DNA of 64,000 nucleotides from contig NC_134400.1 in assembly GCF_050003625.1 (NCBI RefSeq), forward strand, positions 52,580,066-52,644,065. Direction: 5' to 3'. The first letter of the stretch is position 1. Each line of letters opens with the position of its first letter. A program made the translations under genes and the position numbers. The stretch comes from Haematobia irritans. Its lineage: Eukaryota; Arthropoda; Insecta; Diptera; Muscidae. Of this stretch, positions 44,318-58,355 are shown in pieces. The notes under the pieces are model-generated. The model made no database searches, was not told where the DNA came from, and worked only from the letters and a program-made list of their open reading frames with translations.

Positions 44318-46216
44318 ATGGTGTTTATACCCTTCAACACTACTGTGGTACAGGGTATAATAAGTTTGTGCATTTGTATGTAACGCCAAGAAATAATTGA
44401 AAAATCATAAATCTCTTTTGTACAATTGCATTAAAATTTCTCTCGCTTCATATTTCCCATATTATACCCTTCACCACTACTGTGGTACAGGGTATAATAA
44501 GTTTGTGCATTTGTATGTAACGCCAAGAAGGAGTAATCATAGACCAACCTTTAAGTATACGGATCGGCTTAGAATTAAATTCTGAGTCGATTTAGCGATG
44601 TCCGTCTGTCTGTCCGTCTGTCTGTCTGTCTGTCTGTTGATGTATTTTTGTGTGCAAAGTACAGCTCGCAGTTTTAGTCCGATTGTCCTAAAATTTGGTA
44701 TAGGGTCCTGTTTCGGCTCAAAGACGATCCCTATTGATTTTGGAAAAAATCGGTTCAGATTTAGATATAGCTGTCATATATATTTTTCACCGATCTGGTC
44801 ATAATTGGCGTATATATCAACCGATCTTCCTCAAATTCCGTACATCCGAATATTTTATGGGTTTCGAAAAACTTGCAAAATATCAGCCAAATCGGTTCAG
44901 ATTTAGATATAGCTCCCATATATAGCTTTCGCCCGATTTACACTCATTTGCCCACAGAGGCCAATTTTTAACTCCGATTTAGTTGAAATTTTGCACAGGG
45001 AGTAGAATTAGCATTGTAACTATGCGTGCCAAATTTGGTTGAAATCGGTTCAGATTTGGATATATCTCCGATATATAGCTTTCGCCCGATTTACACTCAA
45101 ATGACCACAGAGGCAAATTTTTAACTCCGATTTAGTTGAAATTTTGCACAGAGAGTAGAATTAGCATTGTAACTATGCGTGCTAAATTTGGGTGAAATCG
45201 GTTCAGATTTGGATATATCTCCGATATATAGCTTTCGCCCGATTTACACTCATATGACCACAGAGGCCAATTTTTTGCTCCGATTTAGTTGAAATTTTGC
45301 ACAGGGAGTAGAATTAGCATTGTAGCTATGCGTGCCAAATTTGGTTGAAATCGGTTCAGATTTGGATATATCTCCCATATATAGCTTTCGCCCGATTTAC
45401 ACTCATTGACCACAGAGGCAAATTTTTAACTCCGATTTAGTTGAAATTTTGCACAGGGAGTAGAATTAGCATTGTAGCTATGCGTGCCAAATTTGGTTGA
45501 AATCGGTTCAGATTTAGATATAGCTCCCATATATATGTTTTTCTGATTTCGACAAAAATGGTCAAAATACCAACAATTTCTTTGTAAAATCGCCACTGCT
45601 TAGTCGAAAAGTTGTAAAAATGACTCTAATTTTCCTAAACTTCTAATACATATATATTGAGCGATAAATCATAAATAAACTTTTGCAAAGTTTCCTTAAA
45701 ATTGCTTCAGATTTAAATGTTTCCCATATTTTTTTACTAACATTGTGTTCCACCCTAGTGCATTAGCCGACTTAAATTTTGAGTCTATAGAAGTAGAAGT
45801 CTATCTAATTCGGTCCAGATCGAGTGATATTTAAATGTATGTATTAGGGACAAACCTTCATATATATAGCCCCCAACACATTTGACGGATGTGATATGGT
45901 ATCGAAAATTTAGATCTACAAAGTGGTGCAGGGTATAATATAGTCGGCCCCGCCCGACTTTAGACTTTCCTTACTTGTTTTTTACTAACATTGTGTTTCA
46001 TCCCAGGGCTTTAGCCGATTTAAATTTTAATTCTAGAGTTTTTGTAGAAGTACAAAAAATTGTTTCCATTTAAAGTATTTGTATCTGGAAATGCAAACTT
46101 TTATATAGCTCCCAGCAAATTTTAAGTAGTTGAGATGGTAACACAAATGTTTGTCTACATAGTGGTGAAGGGTATAATATAGTCGGCTCCGCCCGACTTT
46201 AGACTTTACTTACTTG
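44318..46216 (+). mobile_element. HINE-B nested in HINE-B
   Basis: An outer copy starts TATACCCTTCAACACTACTG (about 44327) and resumes at 45978, ending GACTTTACTTACTTG at 46216. A second complete copy lies at about 44463-45977: TATACCCTTCACCACTACTG start, GTCY run 44599-44638, five units of 'CCACAGAGGC...GATTTAGTTGAAAT' type, hairpin AGTCGGCCCCGCCCGACT, then CTTG. The inner copy stops at the T-run of the outer one. Confidence 0.8.
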
Positions 46217-48110
46217 TTTATATGTATAATCGTATCACACATATATTGAATAAATGATGTATTAGGTAATGTAGTTTTAGAATTTAACTCCCTGAAACAA
46301 TTCAAATATGTTTCTGTATTAATCATGAAATTAATTTTATCTGCTTTAGATAGTTTTGTGATTGATGTTACATGTTTTGTACAACGTTATATTCCCTGTA
46401 TCAAAGTAGTGAAAGCTTTTGAAGTTAAGTGACATCAAAGTAACGCTCGTTATCGCTGGCGTATTTAATTGTGTTTTGAAATGTCGTAGCTGCCACAATT
46501 GTATGCATCGCCGGCGAAATTACATATGTGTGTTTAATCGATTATAAATAATAAAAAAAAACAGCGCGGTTTTTTCTATAAGTGTATGTGAGTTTGTAAA
46601 AGAAAATAAAAGAATTAAAAGTTTGTGATTGTGCATTTCGTTGAAAAAAAAACTTCATCAAATACAGCAGGTCAGTCAATTATACAAAAACTACAAATGA
46701 TTACCAAGCGGCATCACAGGAGACTGGTAAAATCGGAGAGGGAAAAATATTTTGAAATTAATGGATGGATCTCAAGCTTTTGTTAATAATAGTTATTTCA
46801 ATGTTAGAAAGGAGCAGCCCACGAATTTGCCAGACAGGTGTACAGAAGTTTCCCTTGCGGCTTCATCTGTGACAAGCGACAACTCCATTGAAGATATTTC
46901 CCTGTCCGAGAATAACAATCCACAAGAATGTGATGAACTGTCTCTATCTGAAAAATTTATTTCTGAAGCACAAACCTACTGTGCAGTGTACTCGTAGTAT
47001 TTTGAAGATTCTGAAAACAGAAAATTTGGGCGTTCCAGTATCAGTAAAAGGTTTACTGGGCCAAAAGGAAAAATGCAATGACCGCACAGTTTCTCCAGGA
47101 AAATATGTGCATATTGGACTTAAAAGGCAGATATTAAAATTTGCACACAGCATTCCTTCTAGCATTGGTGAACGTGTGTTGGACATCGGAATTGATTGTT
47201 TATCCCTTTTTAAAAGTTGTCCACTCGAAGTGTGGCCAATTCTTGGTCACATAAAAAATATTAAAGATTCCCATGTATTCATGATTGGATATTATGTTGG
47301 GGAAAAAAACCACATGACATAAACAGTTTTCTACATGACTTTGTAAATGAATACTACAGTTTTCAAACAAGTGGGTTGCTGGTCAATGAAAGGCGGTTAA
47401 AATTAAGTATACGAGCTTTTGAATGCGATGCTCCAGCGAAATCATTTGTTTGTGGTATAAAAGGACAAGTATCATTTAATGGATGCGCCAAATGCCAACA
47501 AAGCGGTCAAAGAATCGATAATGTAAACACTTACTCTGTTTTATCTGGTTTAAGCCGAAATGACGATGACTTTCGTTTAAGAAAGTATAATAACTTCCAT
47601 ACCAAGATCCACCAAAATATGGAACTGAGCTTAGAAAAGGTCGGAATTGGAATGATATTGCAGTTTCCTATTGACTGCATGCACGCAATAGATCTAGGCG
47701 TTATAAAAAAATTATTTCTAGCATTACAAACAAAACTGCAATTTTACCACATTCCTCAAAAGCTATACTATCTATTTCAGATAGTTTACTAGCTCTAAAG
47801 CTATATATCCCACGAGAATTTGCTCGTAAGCCGAGAACTCTTGTAGAAATTTCAAGATGGAAGGCTACCGAGTTCCGACAATTTGTTTTGTACACAGGTA
47901 AAGTAGTTTTGAAAGACAATTTACCCGATGAGCTGTATGAACATTTCCTTTTACTTCACGTAGCGTACAGAATTTTGCTCCTTTCACCGTGCAATGCGAA
48001 AATTGAACAAGCACAGCAAATATTGAATAATTTTGTAGAAATATTTCCAGTGGTTTATGGGCGATCCAGTGTGTCATACAATGTACACTCTCTTTTGCAT
48101 TTACCAGAAT

Positions 48111-48685
48111 CAGGGTTGGCCTGTCACAAACTGTGACTTTTGCGACATACATTTGCGACGGTATAATACGTATGTCGCAAAAGTCGTAAACCTACTGTAG
48201 AAAACCAAATTTTGAATAGAAGAAATCCTGAACATTTTTTAATTTAGTTTGACAGCATTCGCTGTGAGTTTCTGCAGAAATTTGTGAAAGTTTTCCCATG
48301 GTCAAGCCTATTTTCTTAGGTGGTATTGAAATTCCCATTGGTGAGTGTGCAAAATACCTTGGGGTTATATTAGACAGGAGACTGAATTTGAAAGCTAAGA
48401 AAGGACGAGAAAATCCACGGTTACCCTGTACTCGTGCAAAAGGCAATAGGGAAAATGTGGGGACTAAAACCGAAAATTGTGAATATTCCTAAGAATTGAA
48501 ACTTCGTCGCACATACCATCGTCTTGAATATCATCGCATTCGCTGCCTAGCTGACGCGACTAAAGTATTTTCAGTTTGCGACTTTTTTTACTTTTTCTAC
48601 ATTTACGACGCGTATGTGACGTTCACGACGTTTACAACTTTACGACAGTCGCAAACCTAAAAAAAATTGATACAGACCATCTCTG
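48111..48685. mobile_element. hAT-type element 3, carrying a LINE fragment
   Basis: Exact 8 bp duplication ACCAGAAT (48103-48110, 48686-48693). Ends are CAGGGTTGGCCTGTCAC and, inverted, CAGAGATGGTCTGTATC. It contains a 16 bp perfect hairpin stem (48135-48150 / 48170-48185, GACTTTTGCGACATAC) and many GCGAC/GTCGC words near both ends. Its centre is part of a Jockey-like reverse transcriptase. Confidence 0.9.
48298..48492 (+). pseudogene. Jockey-like LINE reverse-transcriptase fragment
   Basis: Encodes IPIGECAKYLGVILDRRLNL, the segment after the palm domain typical of Jockey-group reverse transcriptases, followed by a shifted 'KMWGLKPKIV'. The flanks are hAT sequence. Too short to function. Confidence 0.7.
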
Positions 48686-49201
48686 ACCAGAATGTGTGAA
48701 GCAATTTGGAAACCTAAATGATTTCTCAGCATATTGTTTCGAAAACTTTATGCAAATTATAAAAAGATCTGTAAGAATGTCGAGACACGTAATACAGCAA
48801 ATTTACAACTCATTTGCTAATACATATATCGTACCCGAAAGACCGTCTTTGGGTCCAAGATTTCATAGAAAAATTATACAATCAATACTGACCACTAAAG
48901 AATATTTTAGTTGCAAATCACCGGATGACGTATGTCTAATGAATAATAAAACTTTTGTAAATATTTCGAAAATTATAGACGAATCAACATTTCAAGCAAA
49001 TACATTCAAAACTTCAGAAAGCTTTTATACCAATCCAATAAATTCTGAAGAATTGGACATTGTCTTCGCTGAAACAGAGTACGAGGAGGAGCAACAGTAC
49101 TTGTTTAAAGACATATTGGCCAAAGTTGTACAAATTCCATACAAGAGAGGTTTCGTTCTTATTTTCCAAATACACTCTTTTTGTTAGAATTCACATTTAA
49201 A

Positions 49202-52200
49202 ATGGACAACGCAAAGAGGCAAAAACTTTCAAAAAGTAAAAGTTCGGCTTGCAATAATACCAATGATGAACTATTTTTGGTAATATGTGCAGAAATTAAC
49301 CATATTAAAGGTAAGATGAATAGCAAGGATCGACATGCAAATTGTAATTGTTATTCATTTCAGATTTAATCAAACAAAAGGAACATATTGACGAAGCAAG
49401 GTACAATATGGTTTTACGTAAGTTTCTTCTACTTCGTAGTACTATACGGGTCGTTCAGTAAACCAGGAATTCATTTTTCGTAGAGACTCTAGCGAATCAA
49501 AATTTCACGATTAGAAATTTATTGGCTGAACAAAAAGTTGCATTACAGTCCCTTTCCAAAAGTGTAAATGGAGTAGCACTACAATTTTTATCCATGTTTC
49601 CAATCGAGACGGAGGAAGAACTTAATAAGTTTGAACGCACTATCAATGAAGACAACAGAGATCATATCGTATGTATTGAAACTACTAAAATTGTTGCACT
49701 TATGGTATATCCATTAACCGATACCTCAACTACTAGTGAATATAAATTGAACGGATGTAATCTAGTCAATTTATATGTAAAATTCTTATGGTTTGGATGA
49801 AGCGCTATATTCATTGTCCGCATCTGAAAAGAAAGTTTTAATGTCAAATGTAAATGGCTCATCAGCAAGCGTTGTGTTTAATCGTCATAAATAATGTTGA
49901 ATGCATTTTTTGTCATTGTGCTATAATGATACATACTATTAGATGCGGACACCACTATTTATACCCTTCACCACTACTGTGGTACAGGGTATAATAAGTT
50001 TGTGCATTTGTATGTAACGCCAAGAAGGAGAAATCATAGACCAACCTTTTAGTATACGGATCGGCTTAGAATTAAATTCTGGGTCGATTTAGCGATGTCC
50101 GTCTGTCTGTCTGTCTGTTGATGTATTTTTGTGTGCAAAGTACAGCTCGCAGTTTTAGTCCGATTGTCCTAAAATTTGGTATAGGGTCCTGTTTCGGCTC
50201 AAAGACGATCCCTATTGAAAAAATCGGTTCAGATTTAGATATAGCTGCCATATATATTTTTCACCGATCTGGTCATAATTGGCGTGTATATCAACCGATC
50301 TTCCTCAAATTCCGTACATCCAAATATTTTATGAGTCTCGAAAAACTTCCAAAATATCAGCCAAATCGGTTCAGATTTAGATATAGCTCCCATATATAGC
50401 TTTCGCCCGATTTACACTCATTTGCCCACAGAGGCCAATTTTTTGCTCCTATTTAGTTGAAATTTTGCATAGGGGCATTGTAACTATGCGTCCCAAATTT
50501 GGTTCAAATCGGTTCAGATTTGGATATATCTCCCATATATAGCTTTCGCCCGATTTACACTCATATGCCCACAGAGGCCAATTTTTAACTGCGATTTAGT
50601 TGGAATTTTGCACAGGGAGTAGAATTAGCATTGTAGCGTGCCAAATTTGGTAGAAATCGGTTCAGATTTAGATATAGCACCCATATATTTATATGTTTTT
50701 CTGATTTCGACAAAAAATGACAAAATACATTTTCCGTGTTAAATCACCACTGCTTAGTCGAAAAGTTGTAAAAAGGACTCTAATTTTCCTAAACTTCTAA
50801 TACATATATATCGAGCGATAAATAAACTTCTGCGAAGTTTCCTTAAAATTGCTTTTAAATGTTTCCCATATTTATACCCTTCACCACTACTGTGGTACAG
50901 GGTATAATAAGTTTGTGCATTTGTAGGTAACGCCAAGAAATAGTGGTCATAGACCCATCTTTTAGTATACCGATCGGCTTAGAATTAAATTCTGAGTTGA
51001 TTTAGCGATGTCCGTCCGTCTGTCTGTATATGTAATTTTGTGCACAAAGTACAGCTCGCAATTTAAGTCCGATCGTCCTCAAATTTGGCCGTTTCTTGGC
51101 ACAGAGACAATCGCTATTGGTTTTGGAAAAAATCGGTTCAGATTTAGGTATAGCTGCCATATATATTTATCCCCGAGTTGGTCATAGTTAGCGTGTTTAT
51201 CAACCGATTTTCTTGAAATACCGTACATCCAAATACTTTAGGAATCTCGAAAATCTTCCAAAATATCAGCCAAATCTGTTCAGATTTAGATATAGCTCCC
51301 ATATATATCTTTCGTCCGATTTAGACTCATATGACCACAGAGGCCAAAGTTTACTACCAATCTTCGTGAAATTTTGCACAGAGGGTAGAATTGACATTCT
51401 ACCAATGCTTGGTAAATTTGATTGAAATCGGTTCAAATTTAAATATAGCTCCCATATATATCTTTCGTCCGATTTGAACTTATATGGCCACAAACGCCAG
51501 AGTTTTGCCGTTATTTGCTTCAAATTTTTCACAACGGGTACGTTTAATAGTATCGTTAAGTGTGTCAAATTTTGTTAAAATCGGTTCAGATTTAGATGTA
51601 GCTCACATATATATCTTTCGCCCGATTTGGACTTATATGGTCTCAAAAGCCAGAGTTTTGCCCTGGCTTACTTCAAATTTTGAACAAGCGGTACTTTTAA
51701 CGATACTATTGTATGTGCCAAATATGGTCAAAATCGATTCAGATTTAAATATAGTTCACATATATATCTTTCGCCCGATTTGGACTTATGTGATCTCAAA
51801 AGCCAGAGTTTTGCCCTGGCTTACTTCAAATTTTGCACAAGCGGTACTTTTAGTGATACTATTGTATGTGCCAAATATGGTCAAAATCGATTCAGATTTA
51901 GATATAGCTCCCATATATATCTTCCGTCCATTTTGCACTCATATGACCAGGGGGGCCAAAGTTATACTCCCATTTACATGAAATTTCGCATAGATAGCAG
52001 AATTATTATTCTAACTATACATGTCAAATTTAGTCAAAATCGGTTCAGATTATATATAGCTCCCATATATACGTACACCAGAGTTGGGGAAATATGGTAG
52101 ACTGTTACACATTTTAGACCCATTTTCAATGGAAGTTTCCTCCAATTAACTGGATAGCGTTAGCCGATTTAAATTTTAGTTCTAGAGGTTTTGTAGAAGT

Positions 52201-53789
52201 AAAAAAATTGTCTCCTTTATACAGCTTCCAGCAAATGTGAAGTAGATGAGATGGTAACACAAATGTTGGCCTACATAGGGGTCCTGTTTCGGCTCAAAGA
52301 CGATCCCTATTGATTTTGGAAAAAATCGGTTAAAATTTAGATAAAGCTGACATATATGTTTTTCACCGATCTGGTCATAATTGGCGTGTATATCAACCGA
52401 TCTTCCTCAAATTCCGTACATCCGAATATTTTATGAGTCTCGAAAAACTTGCAAAATATCAGCCAAATCGGTTCAGATTTAGATATAGCTCCCATATATA
52501 GCTTTCGCCCGATTTACACTCATTTGCCCACAGAGGCCAATTTTTTGCTCCGATTTAGTTGAAATTTTGCACAGGGAGTAGAATTAGCATTATAGCTATG
52601 CGTGTCAAATTTGGTTGAAATCGGTTCAGATTTAGATATAGCTCCCATATATAGCTTTCGCCCGATTTACACTCATATGACCACAGAGGCCAATTTTTTG
52701 CTCCGATTTAGTTGACATTTTGCACAGGGAGTAGAATTAGCATTGTAGCTATGCGTGCCAAATTTGGTTGAAATCGGTTCAGATTTAGATATATCTCCCA
52801 TATATAGCTTTCGCCCGATTTACACTCATATGACCGTAGAGGCCAATTTTTAACTCCGATTTAGTTGAAATTTTACACAGGGAGTAGAATTAGCATTGTA
52901 GCTATGCGTGCCAAATTTGGTTGAAATCGGTTCAGATTTAGATATAGCTCCCATATATATGTTTTTCTGATTTCGACAAAAATGATCAAAATACCAACAT
53001 TTTCCTTGTAAAATCGCCACTGTTTAGTCGAAAAGTTGTACAAATGACTCTAATTTTCCTAAACTTCTAATACATATATATCGAGCGATAAATCATAAAT
53101 AAACTTTTTTGAAGTTTCCTTAAAATTGCTTCAGATTTAAATGTTTCCCATATCTTTTTACTAAAATTGTGTTCCACCCTAGTGCATTAGCCATCTTAAA
53201 TTTTGAGTCTATAGATTTTGTAGAAGTCTATCAAATTCGGTCCAAATCGAGTGATATTTAATTGTATGTATTTGGGATAAACCTTTATATATAGCCCCCA
53301 ACACATTTGACGGATGTGATATGGTATCGAAAATTTAGATCTACTAAGTGGTGCAGGGAATAATATAGTCGGCCCCGCCTGACTTTAGACTTTCCTTACT
53401 TGTTTTTTTACATGAACATGGTCCCCCAATACTTAATTATTTGTTTTTCTTTTCAAGGTAACATCAATTCGATCACTCCTAATTGGAAAAGGAATTGTAA
53501 TAGGACTTACATCGGTAATAAAGCAAAACTTACTACTCGAGTACAATTTTCAAGGTATACATAACAAAAAGCCTTTACGAAATTTAAAAAATCTTATGAA
53601 AGTTCTTGAAAGTAAGTGAACATGCTAGAAAATAAAATTCGAATTTCTTCTTCTTCATTAATATTTTTCCTTTTAATAGTGGCATTATTCAATACTGTAC
53701 AAGATAACAAAGACACATTCGAAGACAGCATAAGAAAGGCCATAAAAAATTCGAAAAATCGTCATTTCAAAAATAAGTGCATACACTGA
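49202..53789 (+). CDS. DUF4806-like accessory protein of the CACTA-like transposon, five exons
   Basis: Exons by splice signals: 49202-49310, 49364-49417, 49484-49668, 53458-53611, 53680-53789. Introns are GTAAGA...TTTCAG (53 bp), GTAAGT...TCGTAG (66 bp), GTATGT...TTCAAG (3.8 kb, enlarged by HINE-B) and GTAAGT...TAATAG (68 bp). All joins keep one frame, giving 203 residues. N-terminal basic MDNAKRQKLSKSKS, a helix-rich middle (IDEARYNMVLQTLANQNF), then FPIETEEELNKFER, VTSIRSLLIGKGI, YNFQGIHNKKPLRNL, and an exon 5 tail rich in Lys. This resembles the DUF4806 pattern (FP-x-TEEEL...W-x-G...K) by memory. MITE M4 supplies the last residue and stop; without it the frame would go on for about 12 more codons. 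Role unknown; likely a DNA-binding helper of the neighbouring transposase (inference). Confidence 0.65.
49960..53402 (+). mobile_element. HINE-B composite in intron 3 of the DUF4806-like gene
   Basis: An outer start at 49960 (TATACCCTTCACCACTACTG), a second start at about 50874, and a third partial copy starting about 52276 (GGGGTCCTGTTTCGGCTCAA). It ends with a hairpin and CTTACTTG at 53402. GTCY runs lie at 50097-50119 and 51013-51030. The array units resemble those at 44463-45977. It lies between the donor at 49669 and the acceptor at 53457. Confidence 0.8.
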
Positions 53790-54356
53790 AAAAAAAGCAT
53801 GCCCGGTTCCAAAGATTTTGTCTTTACTTTAACAATTTTGGTATTGATTCCGGGCCAAAGAAGCGGAGTATACAAGTAAGGATACTTTTAAGACACAATT
53901 CTCTTTTAAATTTGGGTTTTGTGTACTTGCTTCTAGGAAGCAAATTTTAATTTTTCGTTTTTTCAGCTTTTTTTCTTCATATGCTATTATGTTATGTTTC
54001 AAGTAAAAAAACGTCTTTAAAATAAAGTGTTGAAAATCATGTCCTATTTTTGAACGATTTTTTGCTTTGTAGTCAAGATGCAACAAGACAACAAATTTAA
54101 AGACAATTTCATTAATTTTAAAGAATTTTTATGAATTATTAAAGTCAAGTTGACCTAAATTTTTTTCTTTCATTTTATGATACCCACTTTTAAGTCAAAT
54201 CGCTTAATTATAAGGACAATAAGAATTCATTAAAAAGTTTATCGACTTTTGGAAAAACTTTATATTAGTGAAATGCGTCTTCCAAGCTAAGCAAAATTTG
54301 CATTCGCATTTTAAGGACATGAAATCTTTGGTCTCACGACAATATTTTTTTCAGTG
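53784..54356. mobile_element. MITE M4 (CACTGAAAAAAA ends)
   Basis: CACTGAAAAAAAAGCATGCC at the left and (inverted) CACTGAAAAAAATATTGTCG at the right. TA lies on both sides (53782-53783, 54357-54358). CCAAAGATTT is shared by both subterminal regions. 573 bp. The small open frames inside are unsupported. Confidence 0.85.
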
Positions 54357-54358
54357 TA

Positions 54359-54835
54359 AGTGAAAAATCTAAGTCATCATCCAATGAGCATCCTATAGTC
54401 TAATAATTGTTTTGAATTTATAGTTATAGTGTAATTGATCTAATGTGAAAACCACAGTATTATATCGCATGATTGCGTAACCAATGTTCCTTTTGTTTTT
54501 AAGATATCTCTTGATTTAGCCTTTTATATTTTCTTTTGTAAATTTCTTAAAATTTAACCATTATACACAACCTTTATATATTAGTTTATATTTTACTGTA
54601 GAAAATTATGTTTTGTTTCAAAAACTATTCGATAAAAAAAAACCATCCATGTATGCAATTACATAATTTTCATTCCAAAAATATTAACATATAAGTTCAC
54701 GTTAAATAATTCTTAATAAAAATGACTGAACGTTTAATGAATTAGTACCAAAACATCGTTAGTATTTTATTTCTACAATATTCTTTCCTATTCGTGTAGT
54801 GTAGCATCGCAATGCAGTATTTAAACGTCGTTTTT
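54359..54835. other. About 480 bp without a recognised feature
   Basis: AT-rich, possibly the 3' end of the CACTA-like transposon. After the gene, GTGAAAAATCTAAGTCATCA would continue the last exon. I see no terminal repeat. Confidence 0.35.
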
Positions 54836-55077
54836 TGGTCCTTTAGAACCAGTGGGAGAAGTAATTATTTTCGAGGATTGGATACCTGAGATAATAAGTG
54901 GTTATTTTTCAAACTTTGGTATATGGTTATGGCCAAAGTTATGCCTGGGGTGCAGTACTTTCCTCCTAGGAAATGCGTATGTAAATGTAATCCGGAGCGA
55001 TGCCAATTTATAAGTGGTTATTTCTTTTTTATTAGGTTTACCTACAATATTACCGGGTAATGAGAGTTTTTGCTGGG
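54836..55077. mobile_element. 'CCCAGCAAAAACT' MITE copy
   Basis: Ends GAGTTTTTGCTGGG at 55077. The interior (AAGTGGTTATTTCTTTTTTA, TACTTTCCTCCTAGGAAATG) matches the fragment at 9690-9890 in inverse. It is inserted in HINE-C, which resumes TTGTGCAAAATTTGAG. Confidence 0.55.
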
Positions 55078-55655
55078 TTGTGCAAAATTTGAGTAAGATC
55101 AGTTAAGAAATGAGGTCTCTATGGTCAAACATAATGTTATTAGGGGCAAATTTTTTAAAATAGGGCGATACATCTATGGGAGCTATATTTACATCTGAAC
55201 CGATTTCGATGAAATTTTGCACATGCCGTTAGTACTATAGAGGACTGGATCTAGCCAACTTTGAGTATGATCGGTTAATAAATAAGGGTTCTATGGCCAA
55301 ATTTGGGAAAATCGAGTGATGCATATATATGGAAGCTATATCTAAATCTGAACCAATTTGCATAATATTTTGCGGGTTTGATTAATACCACAAAAGGTTA
55401 CCTTGTGCAAGATTTGAGTAAAATCAGTTAAGAAATGAGGCCTCTATGGTCAAACATAAAGTTATTAGGGGCAAATTTTTCAAAATCGGGCGATACATAT
55501 ATGGGAGCTATATCTACATCTGAACAGATTTAGATGATATTTCGCAGGTTTGTTTGACACCACAGAAGGTTACTTTGTGCACAATTTTAGTAAGATCGGT
55601 TGATAAATAAGGATTTTATGGCCAAATTTGGAAAGATCGGGCAATACATATATAG
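55078..55655 (-). mobile_element. HINE-C fragment, tandem units
   Basis: About three diverged units of GGGCGATACATATATGGGAG, TTGATTAATACCACAAAAGG and ATAAGGGTTCTATGGCCAAA. They match HINE-C at 43925-43996 and 59480-59560. Confidence 0.65.
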
Positions 55656-55662
55656 CATTTTC

Positions 55663-55826
55663 ACTTCAAATTAATCCTTTTTCAAATCAAATGAAACCTT
55701 TTTCAAATCAAATAAAACTTTTTTCAAATCAAATGAATCCTTTTTCAAATCAAATGAAACATTTTACAAATCAACTGAAACCTTTTTCATTTCAAATGAA
55801 ACTTTTTCAAATCAAATGATTTTTTA
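55663..55826. repeat. 21 bp minisatellite, about 8 units
   Basis: Unit CCTTTTTCAAATCAAATGAAA, with variants. The period is divisible by three, which produces a 'PFSNQMK' repeat frame of 63 codons that I do not take as coding. The array is not shared with the other elements here. Confidence 0.85.
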
Positions 55827-55978
55827 ATGAAATTTTGATCCAGATTTTTATTCGAATTCATATATAGATAATTGATGGTTGGGGTATAAGTAATGTGTAC
55901 ATGTAGGAAACAAATGACATAGCTAAACAAACAATTTATGTTATACTTTAAGACTGAAAAAATAAGACCAACGAAAAA

Positions 55979-57950
<1,972 letters not shown>

Positions 57951-58310
57951 ACTATAACTAATTATGGATTTTCGATTGGATGAAATTTTCCATGAGAATA
58001 TTAGATATCGATTAGTAATAGTGACTTTAATTTAATTAAAAATCCTAATAATTTTTTTTTAAACGAGCTTATATTTAAGAGGACATGCAATCCTTAATTA
58101 AGACTTGGATAATCAATAATTTTAGCATTAGTTGAGTGTACAAATAAGAAAGTAACACATAATTTTTCAACGAAATAATTCTTCAAAAAAGTGTATTTTT
58201 GCTTTTAGCGATATAAAAACTCCTTTGAAAATAATTTTGCGGGCTAATAATAAATTCATTCATTAAAAAGAATTCCTTTGGTTTTAGAGATTCATTTGAT
58301 TTGAAGCAAG
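57951..58310. other. No recognised feature
   Basis: AT-rich sequence without open frames or repeats that I can assign. Confidence 0.4.
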
Positions 58311-58355
58311 CAAGTAAAGTAGAAAGTCGGGCGGGGCCGACTATATCATACCCTA

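Larger units (their letters stand above)
46697..49187 (+). pseudogene. Tnp2-like (CACTA group) transposase, broken
   Basis: Starts MITKRHHRRLVKSEREKYF. The core has LDIGIDCLSLFKSCPLEVWP, ILGHIKN, then (next frame) KKPHDINSFLHDFVNEY, IRAFECDAPAKSFVCGIKG, GCAKCQQSG, LQFPIDCMHAIDLGVIKKLF, YIPREFARKPRTL, EISRWKATEFRQF and NVHSLLHLPE. This is the order of motifs in arthropod Tnp2-type DDE transposases. Frame breaks: near 46760, near 46975, near 47305 (G/A run) and near 47763 (AAAAG). A 575 bp hAT follows LLHLPE; across it the frame resumes exactly as CVKQFGNLNDFSAYCFENF. The C-terminal part ends VLIFQIHSFC. Two of the shifts lie in A-rich runs and could be sequencing errors; the hAT insertion is real. 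Confidence 0.8.
46217..54800 (+). mobile_element. Remains of a two-gene CACTA-like (CMC) transposon
   Basis: Two genes on the same strand: a Tnp2-like transposase (46697-49187) and, 14 bases later, a DUF4806-like gene (49202-53789). Later insertions are hAT 3 (48111-48685), HINE-B (49960-53402) and MITE M4 (53784-54356). I could not locate the terminal repeats, so both limits are only the nearest foreign sequence. Confidence 0.6.

Noticed and set aside
46217..46700. Terminal inverted repeat of the CACTA-like transposon
   Set aside because: I searched by eye for CAC-type ends here and after 54357 and found no convincing pair.
47701..48152. Minus-strand frames over the Tnp2-like gene
   Set aside because: Shadows of the plus-strand pseudogene.
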